NCBI RefSeq assembly: GCF_014779655.1
Contig: NZ_JACXYX010000007.1
Span: 1-64,000 of the forward strand
Length of the DNA stretch: 64,000 nucleotides
Origin: Nocardioides ganghwensis
GTDB taxonomy: Bacteria > Actinomycetota > Actinomycetes > Propionibacteriales > Nocardioidaceae
Reading direction: 5' to 3'
Every line of letters starts with the position of its first letter. Position 1 is the stretch's first letter. Both the position numbers and the translations under genes were made by a program. This document shows positions 25,600-36,084 of the stretch, in pieces. The notes beneath the pieces were generated by a model. The model saw only the letters and a list, made by a program, of their open reading frames with translations. It ran no database searches and was not told the DNA's origin.

Positions 25600-26388
25600 T
25601 CACCCAGGGGTGGGGGCGTTGGGCAGCGCGCCGCCGTAGCGGCGGTCCCGGCTGGCGTACGTCTCGACGGCCGCCCACAGGTGGCGCCGGTCGACGTCGG
25701 GCCAGAGCACATCAGTGAAGACCATCTCGCTGTAGGCGGCCTGCCACAGCATGAAGTTGGACAGCCGCTGCTCCCCCGACGTGCGCCACACCAGGTCGGC
25801 GTCGGGCAGCTCGGGGACGTAGAGGTGGCGGGCGAAGGTCTTCTCGTCGACCTTGTCGGGGTGGAGCCGGCCGGCGGCGACCTCGCGGGCGATCGAGCGG
25901 GCCGCGTCGGCGAGCTCGGCGCGACCGCCGTAGTTGACGCACATCGTCAGGGTCAGGACGTCGTTGTCCCTGGTCATCTCCTCGGCGACCTGGAGCTCCT
26001 TGATGACCGACTTCCACAGCCGCGGAGCGCGCCCGGCCCAGCGCACCCGTACGCCGAGGTCGTGCATCTCGTCGCGGCGACGGCGGATCACGTCGCGGTT
26101 GAAGCCCATCAGGAAGCGGACCTCCTCGGGCGAGCGCGACCAGTTCTCGGTGGAGAACGCGTAGGCGGAGATCGCCTTCACGCCGATCTCGATCGCACCC
26201 TCGACGACGTCGAAGAGCGTGCTCTCGCCCTCCTCGTGGCCCTTGGTGCGCGGGAGCCCGCGCTGCTTGGCCCAGCGGCCGTTGCCGTCCATGATGATCG
26301 CGACGTGCTCCGGGACGAGCGAGCGGGGCACCGGCGGCGGGGTGGCTCCGCTGGGGTGCGGGTTCGGCTGCTTCACCTGACGCTTCAC
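25600..26388 (-). CDS. uppS: Isoprenyl transferase (UppS-like)
   Basis: A 262-residue cis-prenyltransferase that makes polyprenyl diphosphates for cell-wall lipid carriers. The catalytic MDGNGRWAKQRG is at 33-44; YAFSTENW, LTMCVNYGGR and the C-terminal RTSGEQRLSNF motif are conserved. I chose the GTG at 26386-26388. The ATG at 26415 is worse because it lies inside a dispersed 40-bp repeat (26411-26450). Product chain length cannot be read directly; the sequence is of the long-chain, cell-wall type. Confidence 0.93.
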   Translation of the reverse strand: MKRQVKQPNPHPSGATPPPVPRSLVPEHVAIIMDGNGRWAKQRGLPRTKGHEEGESTLFDVVEGAIEIGVKAISAYAFSTENWSRSPEEVRFLMGFNRDVIRRRRDEMHDLGVRVRWAGRAPRLWKSVIKELQVAEEMTRDNDVLTLTMCVNYGGRAELADAARSIAREVAAGRLHPDKVDEKTFARHLYVPELPDADLVWRTSGEQRLSNFMLWQAAYSEMVFTDVLWPDVDRRHLWAAVETYASRDRRYGGALPNAPTPG

Positions 26389-26410
26389 GGTCGACAGACT
26401 AGGCCGGGAC

Positions 26411-26450
26411 GTCATGGCCGGTGGTCGCCCGTACGACCGTGTCCCATGAC
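26411..26450. repeat. 40-bp GTCATGG...CCATGAC palindromic repeat, copy 1
   Basis: A 40-bp element bounded by GTCATGG and CCATGAC, with an inner GGTCG / CGACC pairing, lies in the uppS-recO gap. Two related copies lie at 62965-63004 and 63018-63057. It is a candidate REP-like or small non-autonomous mobile sequence. Confidence 0.6.
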
Positions 26451-26463
26451 GTCGGCGCCCGGG

Positions 26464-27192
26464 TCACCGCTCGACGTACGCCATCGAGCGCAGGCCGCGC
26501 TCGAGGTGCCAGGCGAGGTAGGCGGAGACGAGGTTGCTGGCCTCGCGAAGGTGGCGGGGCTCGGCGGCGTGGACCACCGGCCAGTCCCCGACGAGCAGGG
26601 CGCCGAGCACCAGCACGGTCTCCGAGGCCGGGGTGGCCGAGCCCGGCAGGCGGTCCGAGGCGCAGAGCACGCCGCCCGCCGACGGGTTGAAGAACCGGTG
26701 CGGGCCCTCGACGCCGCACTGGACGCAGTGGTCGAAGGACGGCGCGTAGCCGGCGACGGACAGCGAGCGCAGCAGGTAGGAGTCGAGCACCTGCCCGGCC
26801 GGGTGCTCGCCGGCCGCCATCGCGCGCAGGCCGCCCACGAGGAGCAGGAACTGCTGGACGGCCGGCTCCTTCTCCTCGGTCACGAGCCGCTCGGCGGTCT
26901 CGAGCATCGCCGTGCCGGCGGTGTAGCGGTCGTAGTCGAAGCCGAGCCGCGCGTTGAACGGGTCCAACGTCTCGGCCTGCGTGATCACGTCGAGGCTGCG
27001 CCCCTCGGCGAGCTGGAGGTCGACGTGGGTGAACGGCTCGAGGCGCGAGCCCCAGCGCGAGGTCGTACGGCGCACGCCCTTGGCAACGGCGCGCACCCGC
27101 CCGTGCTGACGCGTCAGCAGGGTGATGATGCGGTCGGCCTCGCCCAGCTTGTGGGTGCGGAGCACGACCGCCTCGTCGCGGTAGAGGGGCAC
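26464..27192 (-). CDS. recO: DNA repair protein RecO
   Basis: A 242-residue protein that loads RecA with RecF/RecR during recombinational repair. It has the N-terminal OB-fold opening VPLYRDEAVVLRTHKLGEAD, the GxRRTTSRWGSRLEPF basic patch and the zinc-binding region CVQCG ... LCASD (about 165-190). The GTG at 27190-27192 fits the family start, with GAGAAT six bases upstream as a leaderless -10. Confidence 0.95.
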   Translation of the reverse strand: MPLYRDEAVVLRTHKLGEADRIITLLTRQHGRVRAVAKGVRRTTSRWGSRLEPFTHVDLQLAEGRSLDVITQAETLDPFNARLGFDYDRYTAGTAMLETAERLVTEEKEPAVQQFLLLVGGLRAMAAGEHPAGQVLDSYLLRSLSVAGYAPSFDHCVQCGVEGPHRFFNPSAGGVLCASDRLPGSATPASETVLVLGALLVGDWPVVHAAEPRHLREASNLVSAYLAWHLERGLRSMAYVER

Positions 27193-27236
27193 CGGACCAT
27201 TCTCCCCCACCGACCCCTCGCGAGCGGGGTCCGGCG

Positions 27237-28103
27237 TCAGCGTTTCCGGGTGCGGACCTTGGTCGTCGCGGGTCGCTCCTGCCAGCACTCCAACGCGAAG
27301 TCGGTGGCGGCCCGGGTCAGCCGGTCCGGGCGGAAGCGCCACTCGAGGATCGAGGACGCCCGCTCCATCCGTACGTGCGGCAGCTCGGCGGCCAGCATGT
27401 CGGCGTCGACGAAGGGGTGGATCGGGTCGACCGGGTGGCCCACCACGAACACGGGCGCCTGGATCCGGCGGCGCTGCGACGACGACGGTGCGAGCCGGCC
27501 GAAGATGACGCCGTGGAGCACCGAGGCGATCGACTCGGCACGGTGGTCCACGGTGTCGAGGCAGATCCCCGCCCAGAACGGGACGATCCCCCGGGGCACC
27601 GACCGGGAGATCCGCTGCAGGGTGTTGGCCGTCATCGGCACGTAGCGCGCGGCCAGCATGATCGGGACGAAGGCGAGGATCCCCGCGACCAGCGCGTGGT
27701 TGAGCACCGGCATCTCGACGATGAGGCCCTTGACCCGCTCGGGCGCGATCACGGCCACCTCGAGCGAGACGTTGGCGCCCAACGACGTGCCGCCGATGAC
27801 CGCCTGCTCGGCACCGAGGTGGTCGAGCAGCGCCACGACCTGCTCGCCGAAGGAGGTCATCGAGTAGACCAGCGGGTCGGCCGGCTGGTCGGAGCGTCCG
27901 TGGCCGAGCAGGTCGAGGGTCACCACGTGCAGGCCCTGCGCGGCCATCGCCCGGGCGAGCGGCTGCTGCATGCGTCGCGGCATGAGCAGGCCGTGCAGCA
28001 GCACGACCCAGTCGTCGCCCGAGCCGTACTCGGTGTACTCGAGCCGGTCGCGCCCGCCGTCGGACTCGACGAAGAACTGCCCGATCCGCTCGCTCACCAA
28101 CAT
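27237..28103 (-). CDS. Alpha/beta hydrolase
   Basis: A 288-residue cytosolic alpha/beta hydrolase: VVLLHGLLMPRRM (oxyanion), GHGRSDQP, a nucleophile elbow GGTSLGANVS (Ser near 106), VVGHPVDPIHPF with the acid, and a hydrophobic lid between. The His expected near the C terminus is not obvious, so the substrate and even activity are uncertain. A TAGATT box 6 nt before the ATG suggests a leaderless mRNA. It lies between leuA and recO. Confidence 0.82.
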   Translation of the reverse strand: MLVSERIGQFFVESDGGRDRLEYTEYGSGDDWVVLLHGLLMPRRMQQPLARAMAAQGLHVVTLDLLGHGRSDQPADPLVYSMTSFGEQVVALLDHLGAEQAVIGGTSLGANVSLEVAVIAPERVKGLIVEMPVLNHALVAGILAFVPIMLAARYVPMTANTLQRISRSVPRGIVPFWAGICLDTVDHRAESIASVLHGVIFGRLAPSSSQRRRIQAPVFVVGHPVDPIHPFVDADMLAAELPHVRMERASSILEWRFRPDRLTRAATDFALECWQERPATTKVRTRKR

Positions 28104-28120
28104 GGGGGGAATCTAGCCGG

Positions 28121-30798
<2,678 letters not shown>

Positions 30799-30806
30799 GC
30801 CACGCG

Positions 30807-30828
30807 ACGCTACTCCGCCTCGTAGGCT
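30807..30828. promoter_or_regulatory. Divergent -10 boxes for methyltransferase and flavodoxin-like genes
   Basis: TAGCGT on the minus strand (30812-30807) is 8 nt from the methyltransferase GTG, and TAGGCT on the plus strand (30823-30828) is 6 nt from the flavodoxin-like ATG. Both starts look leaderless and the two promoters share a 36-bp gap. Confidence 0.55.
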
Positions 30829-30834
30829 CACGCC

Positions 30835-31320
30835 ATGCCCCGACTGCTGGTGGTCCACCACTCACCGACCCCGTCGGTGTCCGCGTTGACCGAGGCGGTC
30901 GTGGCCGGCGCCTCGGACGACGCGATCGAGGGCGTGGAGGTCGTCGTACGGTCCGCGCTGGAGGCACGTGCCGACGACGTGCTGGCCGCGGACGGCTACG
31001 TGCTCGGCACCCCTGCCAACTTCGGCTACATGAGCGGCGCCCTCAAGCACTTCTTCGACACGATCTTCCTGGAGGCCGGGGGCGCCCTCACCGACGACGG
31101 CTCCGCAGCCGCGGCCGAGGGCGGTCGCAGGCCGTACGGGCTCTTCGTCCACGGTCGCTACGACACGGCGGGTGCGGTGCGCTCCGTGCAGTCCATCGTG
31201 GGGGCCCTCTCGTGGCGGCAGGCCGCGCCCGTGCTCGAGGTCCTCGGCGAGGTGGGCGAGGCGGAGCGGGAGGCGGCGTACGAGCTGGGTGGAACGCTCG
31301 CGGCACTGGTGATGGCGTGA
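30835..31320 (+). CDS. Flavodoxin-like/NAD(P)H-dependent reductase
   Basis: A 161-residue flavodoxin-fold protein: FMN-phosphate loop HHSPTPSVSALTEAV at 8-22, GTPANFGYMSGALKHFFD (the family's WrbA-like isoalloxazine loop, about 58-75), and a final GRYDTAGA loop. It fits the NAD(P)H-dependent FMN reductase or flavodoxin family. It overlaps the septum-formation lipoprotein by 4 bp (GTGA), so the two are co-transcribed; the functional link is not evident. Confidence 0.86.
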   Translation: MPRLLVVHHSPTPSVSALTEAVVAGASDDAIEGVEVVVRSALEARADDVLAADGYVLGTPANFGYMSGALKHFFDTIFLEAGGALTDDGSAAAAEGGRRPYGLFVHGRYDTAGAVRSVQSIVGALSWRQAAPVLEVLGEVGEAEREAAYELGGTLAALVMA

Positions 31321-32129
31321 GGCGCGTCCTCGCGACGCTCGCCGCCGCCGTGCTGCTGGGCGGCTGCACGTCCGCCTCGCCCGGCCCCGCCGACCCTGCC
31401 GGGTCGCCGACGCCCTCGTCGTCCCCGACCACCACCGAGACGCCCCCGCCCGATCCCGGCCCCACCCCCGAGATCGGCGAGTGCCACGCGCTGACCTTCC
31501 GCCAGGCGCTGGTGGTCGTCGGCCGGACCGCGCCGGTCCCGTGCCGCCGGAAGCACACCGCCCAGACCTACTTCGTCGGCACCCTCGACCTGACGACGAA
31601 GTCCGGCTTCACCCGGCGGATCGACTCGCAGGCCGCCCAGCGCCAGATGCGCACGACCTGCACGCGACGGCTCCCCCGGCACCTCGGTCGTACGCCTCGC
31701 GAGCTGCGTCTGAGCATGGTGCGGGCCGTGTGGTTCACCCCCAGCCCGGCCCGGGCGGAGGCCGGCGCCGACTGGTTCCGCTGCGACGTCGTGGCGGTGG
31801 CGGCGCCGCGGCAGCTGCTCGACCTGCCCCGGCGTACGAAGGGGTGGGCCGCGCCGGCGATGTGCGCGACGTCGGCCCCCGGCACGAAGGGTTTCGACCG
31901 CGTCGCGTGCAGCAGGAGGCACTCCTGGCGGGCCGTCGCGACCGTCGACATCCCGGGGCGCCGGCTCCCCGCGCCCGCCGCGGTCGCCGACCGCATGGAC
32001 CCGACGTGCCGCGACGCAGCGGCGGACAGCGCCGACGACCCGCTCGACTTCACCTGGTCGCAGGAGAGCCCGACGCGCGAGCAGTGGGACGCCGGGCAGC
32101 GCTACGGCATCTGCTGGGTGCCCGCCTGA
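31317..32129 (+). CDS. Septum-formation-family lipoprotein
   Basis: A 270-residue lipoprotein: signal VRRVLATLAAAVLLGGC (Cys 17), a Pro/Ser/Thr linker (about 18-53), then two copies of the Septum_form module. Each has a Cys pair typical of that family (ECHAL ... VPCRRKHTAQTY; MCATSA ... VACSRRHSWRAV) and a His after the second Cys. The start GTG overlaps the previous stop. The family name derives from actinobacterial cell-division screens; its molecular activity is unknown. Confidence 0.85.
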   Translation: MRRVLATLAAAVLLGGCTSASPGPADPAGSPTPSSSPTTTETPPPDPGPTPEIGECHALTFRQALVVVGRTAPVPCRRKHTAQTYFVGTLDLTTKSGFTRRIDSQAAQRQMRTTCTRRLPRHLGRTPRELRLSMVRAVWFTPSPARAEAGADWFRCDVVAVAAPRQLLDLPRRTKGWAAPAMCATSAPGTKGFDRVACSRRHSWRAVATVDIPGRRLPAPAAVADRMDPTCRDAAADSADDPLDFTWSQESPTREQWDAGQRYGICWVPA

Positions 32130-32138
32130 GCCGACGGG

Positions 32139-32900
32139 TCAGGCGGACACCTCGACGGGCACGGGCACGGGCAGGGACGCGGGTCGGGTCGAGCCCATCA
32201 GTCCCTCCTTGCGGGCCACGAGGGCGGCCAGGCCGATCGTGGCGAACGCTGCGAGCACGTTGATGGCCAGCACCGAGATGCTCTTGACCAGGATGAACGT
32301 CTCCAGTGTCTGTGACTGCAGCAACCACAGCGTCATCCCTGCCTTGGCGAGCCCGAGCGCAGCCCACAACGCGGTGAGGTTGCGGAAGAGGCGGCGCACC
32401 CGTGGGCGCATGGCCAGCTCGTGGTCCATCGGGTAGAAGTCTCCGGCCAGCCGGGCCACCATGGGCCGTGCGCTCGCCAGCGACAGCAGGAAGAGCAGTG
32501 CGACGACGCCATCACTGATCACCGGCTGGAGGAAGTAGAGCCACGTGCTGTCGGCGATGACCGACAAGGCGGTGCGACCGGTGAGCAGGACTGCGGTCAG
32601 GACCAGCAACCCGGACGTGCGCCGGCGGGTCAGGGCGCGCCAGACGATGGCGCCGTAGGACCAAGCGAGGGCAGCCGCGATCGCGGTCCACACGCCGGCC
32701 AGGGCGAAGACGCCGTAGAAGACGGCAGCCGGGACCACCACCGCCACCAGCAAGCTCAGCGAGACGCGCCGGACCACCGTCACCAGGGTCGGGCGATGGG
32801 AAGCATGCGGAGCCAAGGAAGTGGTCCTGCCAGAGTCGTCGATCGCGAGGAGTGACGCTCGTGGGTCGACGCCTGTCGGGTTCCTCGACACCTCCACCAT
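32139..32900 (-). CDS. VC0807-like integral membrane protein
   Basis: A 253-residue protein with about six membrane helices between residues 45 and 230 and a short cytoplasmic N terminus. Pattern and spacing (VVVPAAVFYGVFALAGVWTAI, then a helix pair, then a DFYPMDHELAMRP loop) resemble the VC0807 family of uncharacterised membrane proteins. Codons and GC match neighbours. ATG at 32898-32900 chosen; an upstream TTG at 32927 is possible. Neighbouring era is on the same strand, 46 bp downstream of this stop's convergent partner. Confidence 0.65.
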   Translation of the reverse strand: MVEVSRNPTGVDPRASLLAIDDSGRTTSLAPHASHRPTLVTVVRRVSLSLLVAVVVPAAVFYGVFALAGVWTAIAAALAWSYGAIVWRALTRRRTSGLLVLTAVLLTGRTALSVIADSTWLYFLQPVISDGVVALLFLLSLASARPMVARLAGDFYPMDHELAMRPRVRRLFRNLTALWAALGLAKAGMTLWLLQSQTLETFILVKSISVLAINVLAAFATIGLAALVARKEGLMGSTRPASLPVPVPVEVSA

Positions 32901-32946
32901 ACGTCGATCCGCGACGGGGCGGGACAAAGAAGCAGAAGGCTTCAGG

Positions 32947-33993
32947 TCAGAAGCCCAGCTTGCGCAGCTGGCGGGGGTCGCGCTGCCAGTCCTTGGCGAT
33001 CTTGACCTGGAGGTCGAGGTAGACCGGCGTGCCGAGCAGCGCCTCGATCTGCTTGCGGGCGGCGGTGCCGACCGCGCGGAGCCGGGAGCCCTTGTGGCCG
33101 ATCATGATCCCCTTCTGGGAGTCACGCTCGACGTAGAGGTTGGCCACGATGTCGAGCAGCGGCTTGTCGTCGGGGCGACCCTCGCGCAGGCCCATCTCCT
33201 CGACCACCACCGCGATCGAGTGCGGCAGTTCGTCGCGCACGCCCTCGAGGGCGGCCTCGCGGATGAGGTCGGCGGCCAGCGCCTCCTCGGGGGCGTCGGT
33301 CAGGTCGCCGTCGGGGTAGAGCGGCGGGCCCTCGGGCATCTGGCCCACCAGCAGGTCGGCCAGCAGCTGGACCTGGTCACCGGACACCGCGGACACGGGG
33401 ACGATCTCGGCCCACTCGGTCTTCGTCTCCTCCCCTAGGGCCTGGATGTCCATCAGGTGGGAGGCGAGCTGCTCGGGGGTGACGAGGTCGGTCTTGGTGG
33501 CGACCGCGATCCGTACGGTGCGCCGCACCTTGGCCAGCTCGGTGACCAGGAAGCGGTCGCCCGGGCCGATCTTCTCGTTGGCGGGGAAGCAGACGGCGAC
33601 CACGTCGACCTCGGCCCACGTGGTCCGGACCAGGTCGTTGAGCCGCTCGCCGAGGAGGGTCCGCGGGCGGTGGAGGCCGGGGGTGTCGACGAGGATGAGC
33701 TGGGCGTCGGCGCGGTGCACGATGCCGCGCACCACGTTGCGGGTGGTCTGCGGCTTGGACGAGGTGATGACGATCTTCTGCCCGACGAGGGCGTTGGTCA
33801 GGGTGGACTTGCCGGCGTTGGGGCGGCCGACGAAGGACGCGAAGCCACTGCGGAAGCCCTCGGGCGCCTCGTAGAACGCGCCGGCGGGCGCGACGCCGGA
33901 CAGGTCGAAGTCGTCGTCCAGGTCCTCGTCCGGGTCCTCGGCCGGCTCCTGGAGGTCGTCGTCGTCCACGTGCTGCTGCTCGTCGTCAGCCAT
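32947..33993 (-). CDS. era: GTPase Era
   Basis: Ribosome-assembly GTPase that binds the 3' end of 16S rRNA. The 348-residue product has G1 GRPNAGKST (56-64), G3 DTPGLHRPR, G4 TKTD, G5 SA-V and a C-terminal KH domain (about 265-335) with GHKGSRL. Unusually it begins with a strongly acidic extension of about 45 residues (DDDDLQEPAEDPDEDLDDD) before the GTPase, longer than in most bacteria. It overlaps the downstream siderophore-interaction gene by 8 bp, suggesting coupling. Confidence 0.95.
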   Translation of the reverse strand: MADDEQQHVDDDDLQEPAEDPDEDLDDDFDLSGVAPAGAFYEAPEGFRSGFASFVGRPNAGKSTLTNALVGQKIVITSSKPQTTRNVVRGIVHRADAQLILVDTPGLHRPRTLLGERLNDLVRTTWAEVDVVAVCFPANEKIGPGDRFLVTELAKVRRTVRIAVATKTDLVTPEQLASHLMDIQALGEETKTEWAEIVPVSAVSGDQVQLLADLLVGQMPEGPPLYPDGDLTDAPEEALAADLIREAALEGVRDELPHSIAVVVEEMGLREGRPDDKPLLDIVANLYVERDSQKGIMIGHKGSRLRAVGTAARKQIEALLGTPVYLDLQVKIAKDWQRDPRQLRKLGF

Positions 33994-34762
33994 CGCTCGC
34001 CTCTCGCGCTGCGTCGTAGTCGGCCCAGATCTGCTCGTCACTCTTCCCTGCCGCCCTGCCCGCGCGCCAGACCGGGCCGGGGTCGACCGCTCGCGGCTGG
34101 CGTGCGGCGGTGGCGCGCCAGTAGCCCATCACGTCGTAGTGGCTCGTCGGCAGACCGACCTCGCGCATCAGGTGCTTGCGGATCGCGCGCATCTGCGCGG
34201 ACTCCCCCGCCATCCAGAAGTAGCCCTCGCCCTCGGGCCAGTCGATGCCCTCGACCACCTGTGCGAGCGCGCTCTGGCCGGGCGCGGGCGGCGCGAGCCA
34301 GGTGACGTCGGCTGTGTCGGGGAGGTAGCCGGCCAGGTCGTCGGGCACCTCGGCCAGCACCCGGGTCGGCAGGTCGGGGTGGGTCTCGACGATCCGGGCC
34401 ATCGCCGGCATCGCCGTGAGGTCACCGACCAGCAGGAGCCAGGACGCGCCGGCCGGCGGCCCGAAGGAGGCCTTGGGCTCGGTGATCGTCACGACGTCGC
34501 CGACGCAGTCGCGCGTCGCCCACTCGGTGACGAGGCCGACGTCGTGGACGACCACGTCGAGGGTGAGCTCGCCGTCGGCGTACGACCGGACGGTGTAGTA
34601 GCGGCTCTGGAACTGGCCCGGCACGACCAGGCCCACCCACTCGTCCGGGATCCCCGTCGAGGTGAAGCCGTCGAGGCCGTCGAGGACGAGCCGGACGAGG
34701 TGGTCCGACAGCGGTTCGCGGCGGCGTACGGTCGCCTGGAACTGGGCTGCGCGCGTGCTCAC
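33986..34762 (-). CDS. Siderophore-interacting FAD-binding protein
   Basis: A 258-residue protein of the SIP (ViuB-like) family that reduces ferric siderophores: N-terminal FAD-binding barrel with RYYTVRSY, and a C-terminal Rossmann-like SIP domain with LVGDLTAMPAMARI and GESAQMRAIRKHL. TAGCCT six bases before the GTG suggests a separate promoter. It ends inside era. No siderophore gene cluster is visible around it. Confidence 0.88.
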   Translation of the reverse strand: MSTRAAQFQATVRRREPLSDHLVRLVLDGLDGFTSTGIPDEWVGLVVPGQFQSRYYTVRSYADGELTLDVVVHDVGLVTEWATRDCVGDVVTITEPKASFGPPAGASWLLLVGDLTAMPAMARIVETHPDLPTRVLAEVPDDLAGYLPDTADVTWLAPPAPGQSALAQVVEGIDWPEGEGYFWMAGESAQMRAIRKHLMREVGLPTSHYDVMGYWRATAARQPRAVDPGPVWRAGRAAGKSDEQIWADYDAAREASDG

Positions 34763-34782
34763 CGGACGAGGCTATCGGTGGC

Positions 34783-36084
34783 TCACCAGTCCGGGCGCAT
34801 CGGGAAGTCGGAGCGTCCGTCGCGGTGGTTGCGGGTCGCGAGCACCTGGTGCAGCTCGACCTCGCCACGCTCGAAACCGACCCGCGACCCGGCGATGTAG
34901 AGCCCCCAGACGCGGGCGGTCCCCTCGCCGACCTCGGCGACGCACTCGTCCCAGTGCTCGACGAGGTTGCGGTTCCAGTCGCGCAGCGTGGCGGCGTAGT
35001 GGAGGCGCAGGTTCTCGCTGTGCTGGACCTCGAGGCCCTGGTCCTGGGCGGCGCCGATGATGGTGCCCGAGCCGATCAGCTCGCCGTCGGGGAAGACGTA
35101 GCGGTCGATGAACGCCCCCGTCTCCTGGCGCCGGTTGTGGGGCCTGGTGATCGAGTGGTTGAGCAGACGTCCACCCGGCTTGAGCCGGTCACGCAGGTGA
35201 CGGAAGTAGGCGGGGTACTTGCGGACCCCGATGTGCTCGGTGAGGCCGATGGAGCTGACCGCGTCGAACCCGTCCTCGACGACGTCGCGGTAGTCGAGGT
35301 GGCGCACCTCGGCGAGGTCGCCGAGGCCCTCGCGGTCGATGGCAGCCTTGGCCCACTCGGCCTGCTCCAGCGACAGCGTCACGCCGAGCGCGTGGACGCC
35401 GTGCTCGCGGGCGGCGTGGCGGACCATCGTGCCCCAGCCGCACCCGACGTCGAGCAACCGCATGCCCGGCTGCAGGCCGAGCTTGCGGCAGACCAGGTCG
35501 AACTTCGCCGCCTGTGCCTGCTCGAGGGTGGCGTCCGGCGTCTCGTAGAGCGCGCAGGTGTAGGCCATCGACGGCCCGAGGACCATCTCGTAGAACCGGT
35601 TCGACACGTCGTAGTGGTGGGCGATGACCTCGGCGTCGCGCACCATCGAGTGCCGCAGCCCCTCGACGGCACGCCGCCACCGTGGCAGGTGCTCCTGCGG
35701 TGGCGGTGCCGGCGGGCGGAGGTGTGCCAGCCCGAGGCCGCGCGCGAGCTGGAGCGCCTCCGTCGGCGCGGGCACCCGGAACCGGGTGTTGTCCTTGAGG
35801 AGCACCAGCGCGTCGTAGGGGTCGCCGGGATGGACCCCGGACAGGTCGAGGTCGCCGCTGACGTAGGCGCGGACCAGGCCGAGGTCGCCGGGAGCCGTCA
35901 TGAGGAAGGCAAGACCGCGCTCGGTGCGCAGGTGCATGCCGACCGGCGCGTCGGGAGGTCCTGCGGCGCTGCCGTCGTACGCCGTGAAGCGCAGCGGCAG
36001 TCCGCCCCTGACGAGCCGGTCGATCGCTTCGCCGATCGGCATCCGGCCGGGAGCGGACGTCGGAGGATCGAGACGGGAGCTCAT
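34783..36084 (-). CDS. Fatty-acyl phospholipid methyltransferase (CFA/TmsB family)
   Basis: A 433-residue SAM methyltransferase of the cyclopropane-fatty-acid synthase family. HHYDVSNRFYEMVL near 160, LDVGCGWGTMVRHAA near 214 and the C-terminal HYAATLRDWNRNL are conserved. Paired with an FAD-binding oxidoreductase and overlapping it by 4 bp, it is best read as the 10-methylene step of 10-methyl branched (tuberculostearic-type) fatty acid synthesis: TmsB (BfaB) makes a methylene bridge and its partner reduces it. A plain cyclopropanase is the alternative. Confidence 0.85.
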   Translation of the reverse strand: MSSRLDPPTSAPGRMPIGEAIDRLVRGGLPLRFTAYDGSAAGPPDAPVGMHLRTERGLAFLMTAPGDLGLVRAYVSGDLDLSGVHPGDPYDALVLLKDNTRFRVPAPTEALQLARGLGLAHLRPPAPPPQEHLPRWRRAVEGLRHSMVRDAEVIAHHYDVSNRFYEMVLGPSMAYTCALYETPDATLEQAQAAKFDLVCRKLGLQPGMRLLDVGCGWGTMVRHAAREHGVHALGVTLSLEQAEWAKAAIDREGLGDLAEVRHLDYRDVVEDGFDAVSSIGLTEHIGVRKYPAYFRHLRDRLKPGGRLLNHSITRPHNRRQETGAFIDRYVFPDGELIGSGTIIGAAQDQGLEVQHSENLRLHYAATLRDWNRNLVEHWDECVAEVGEGTARVWGLYIAGSRVGFERGEVELHQVLATRNHRDGRSDFPMRPDW

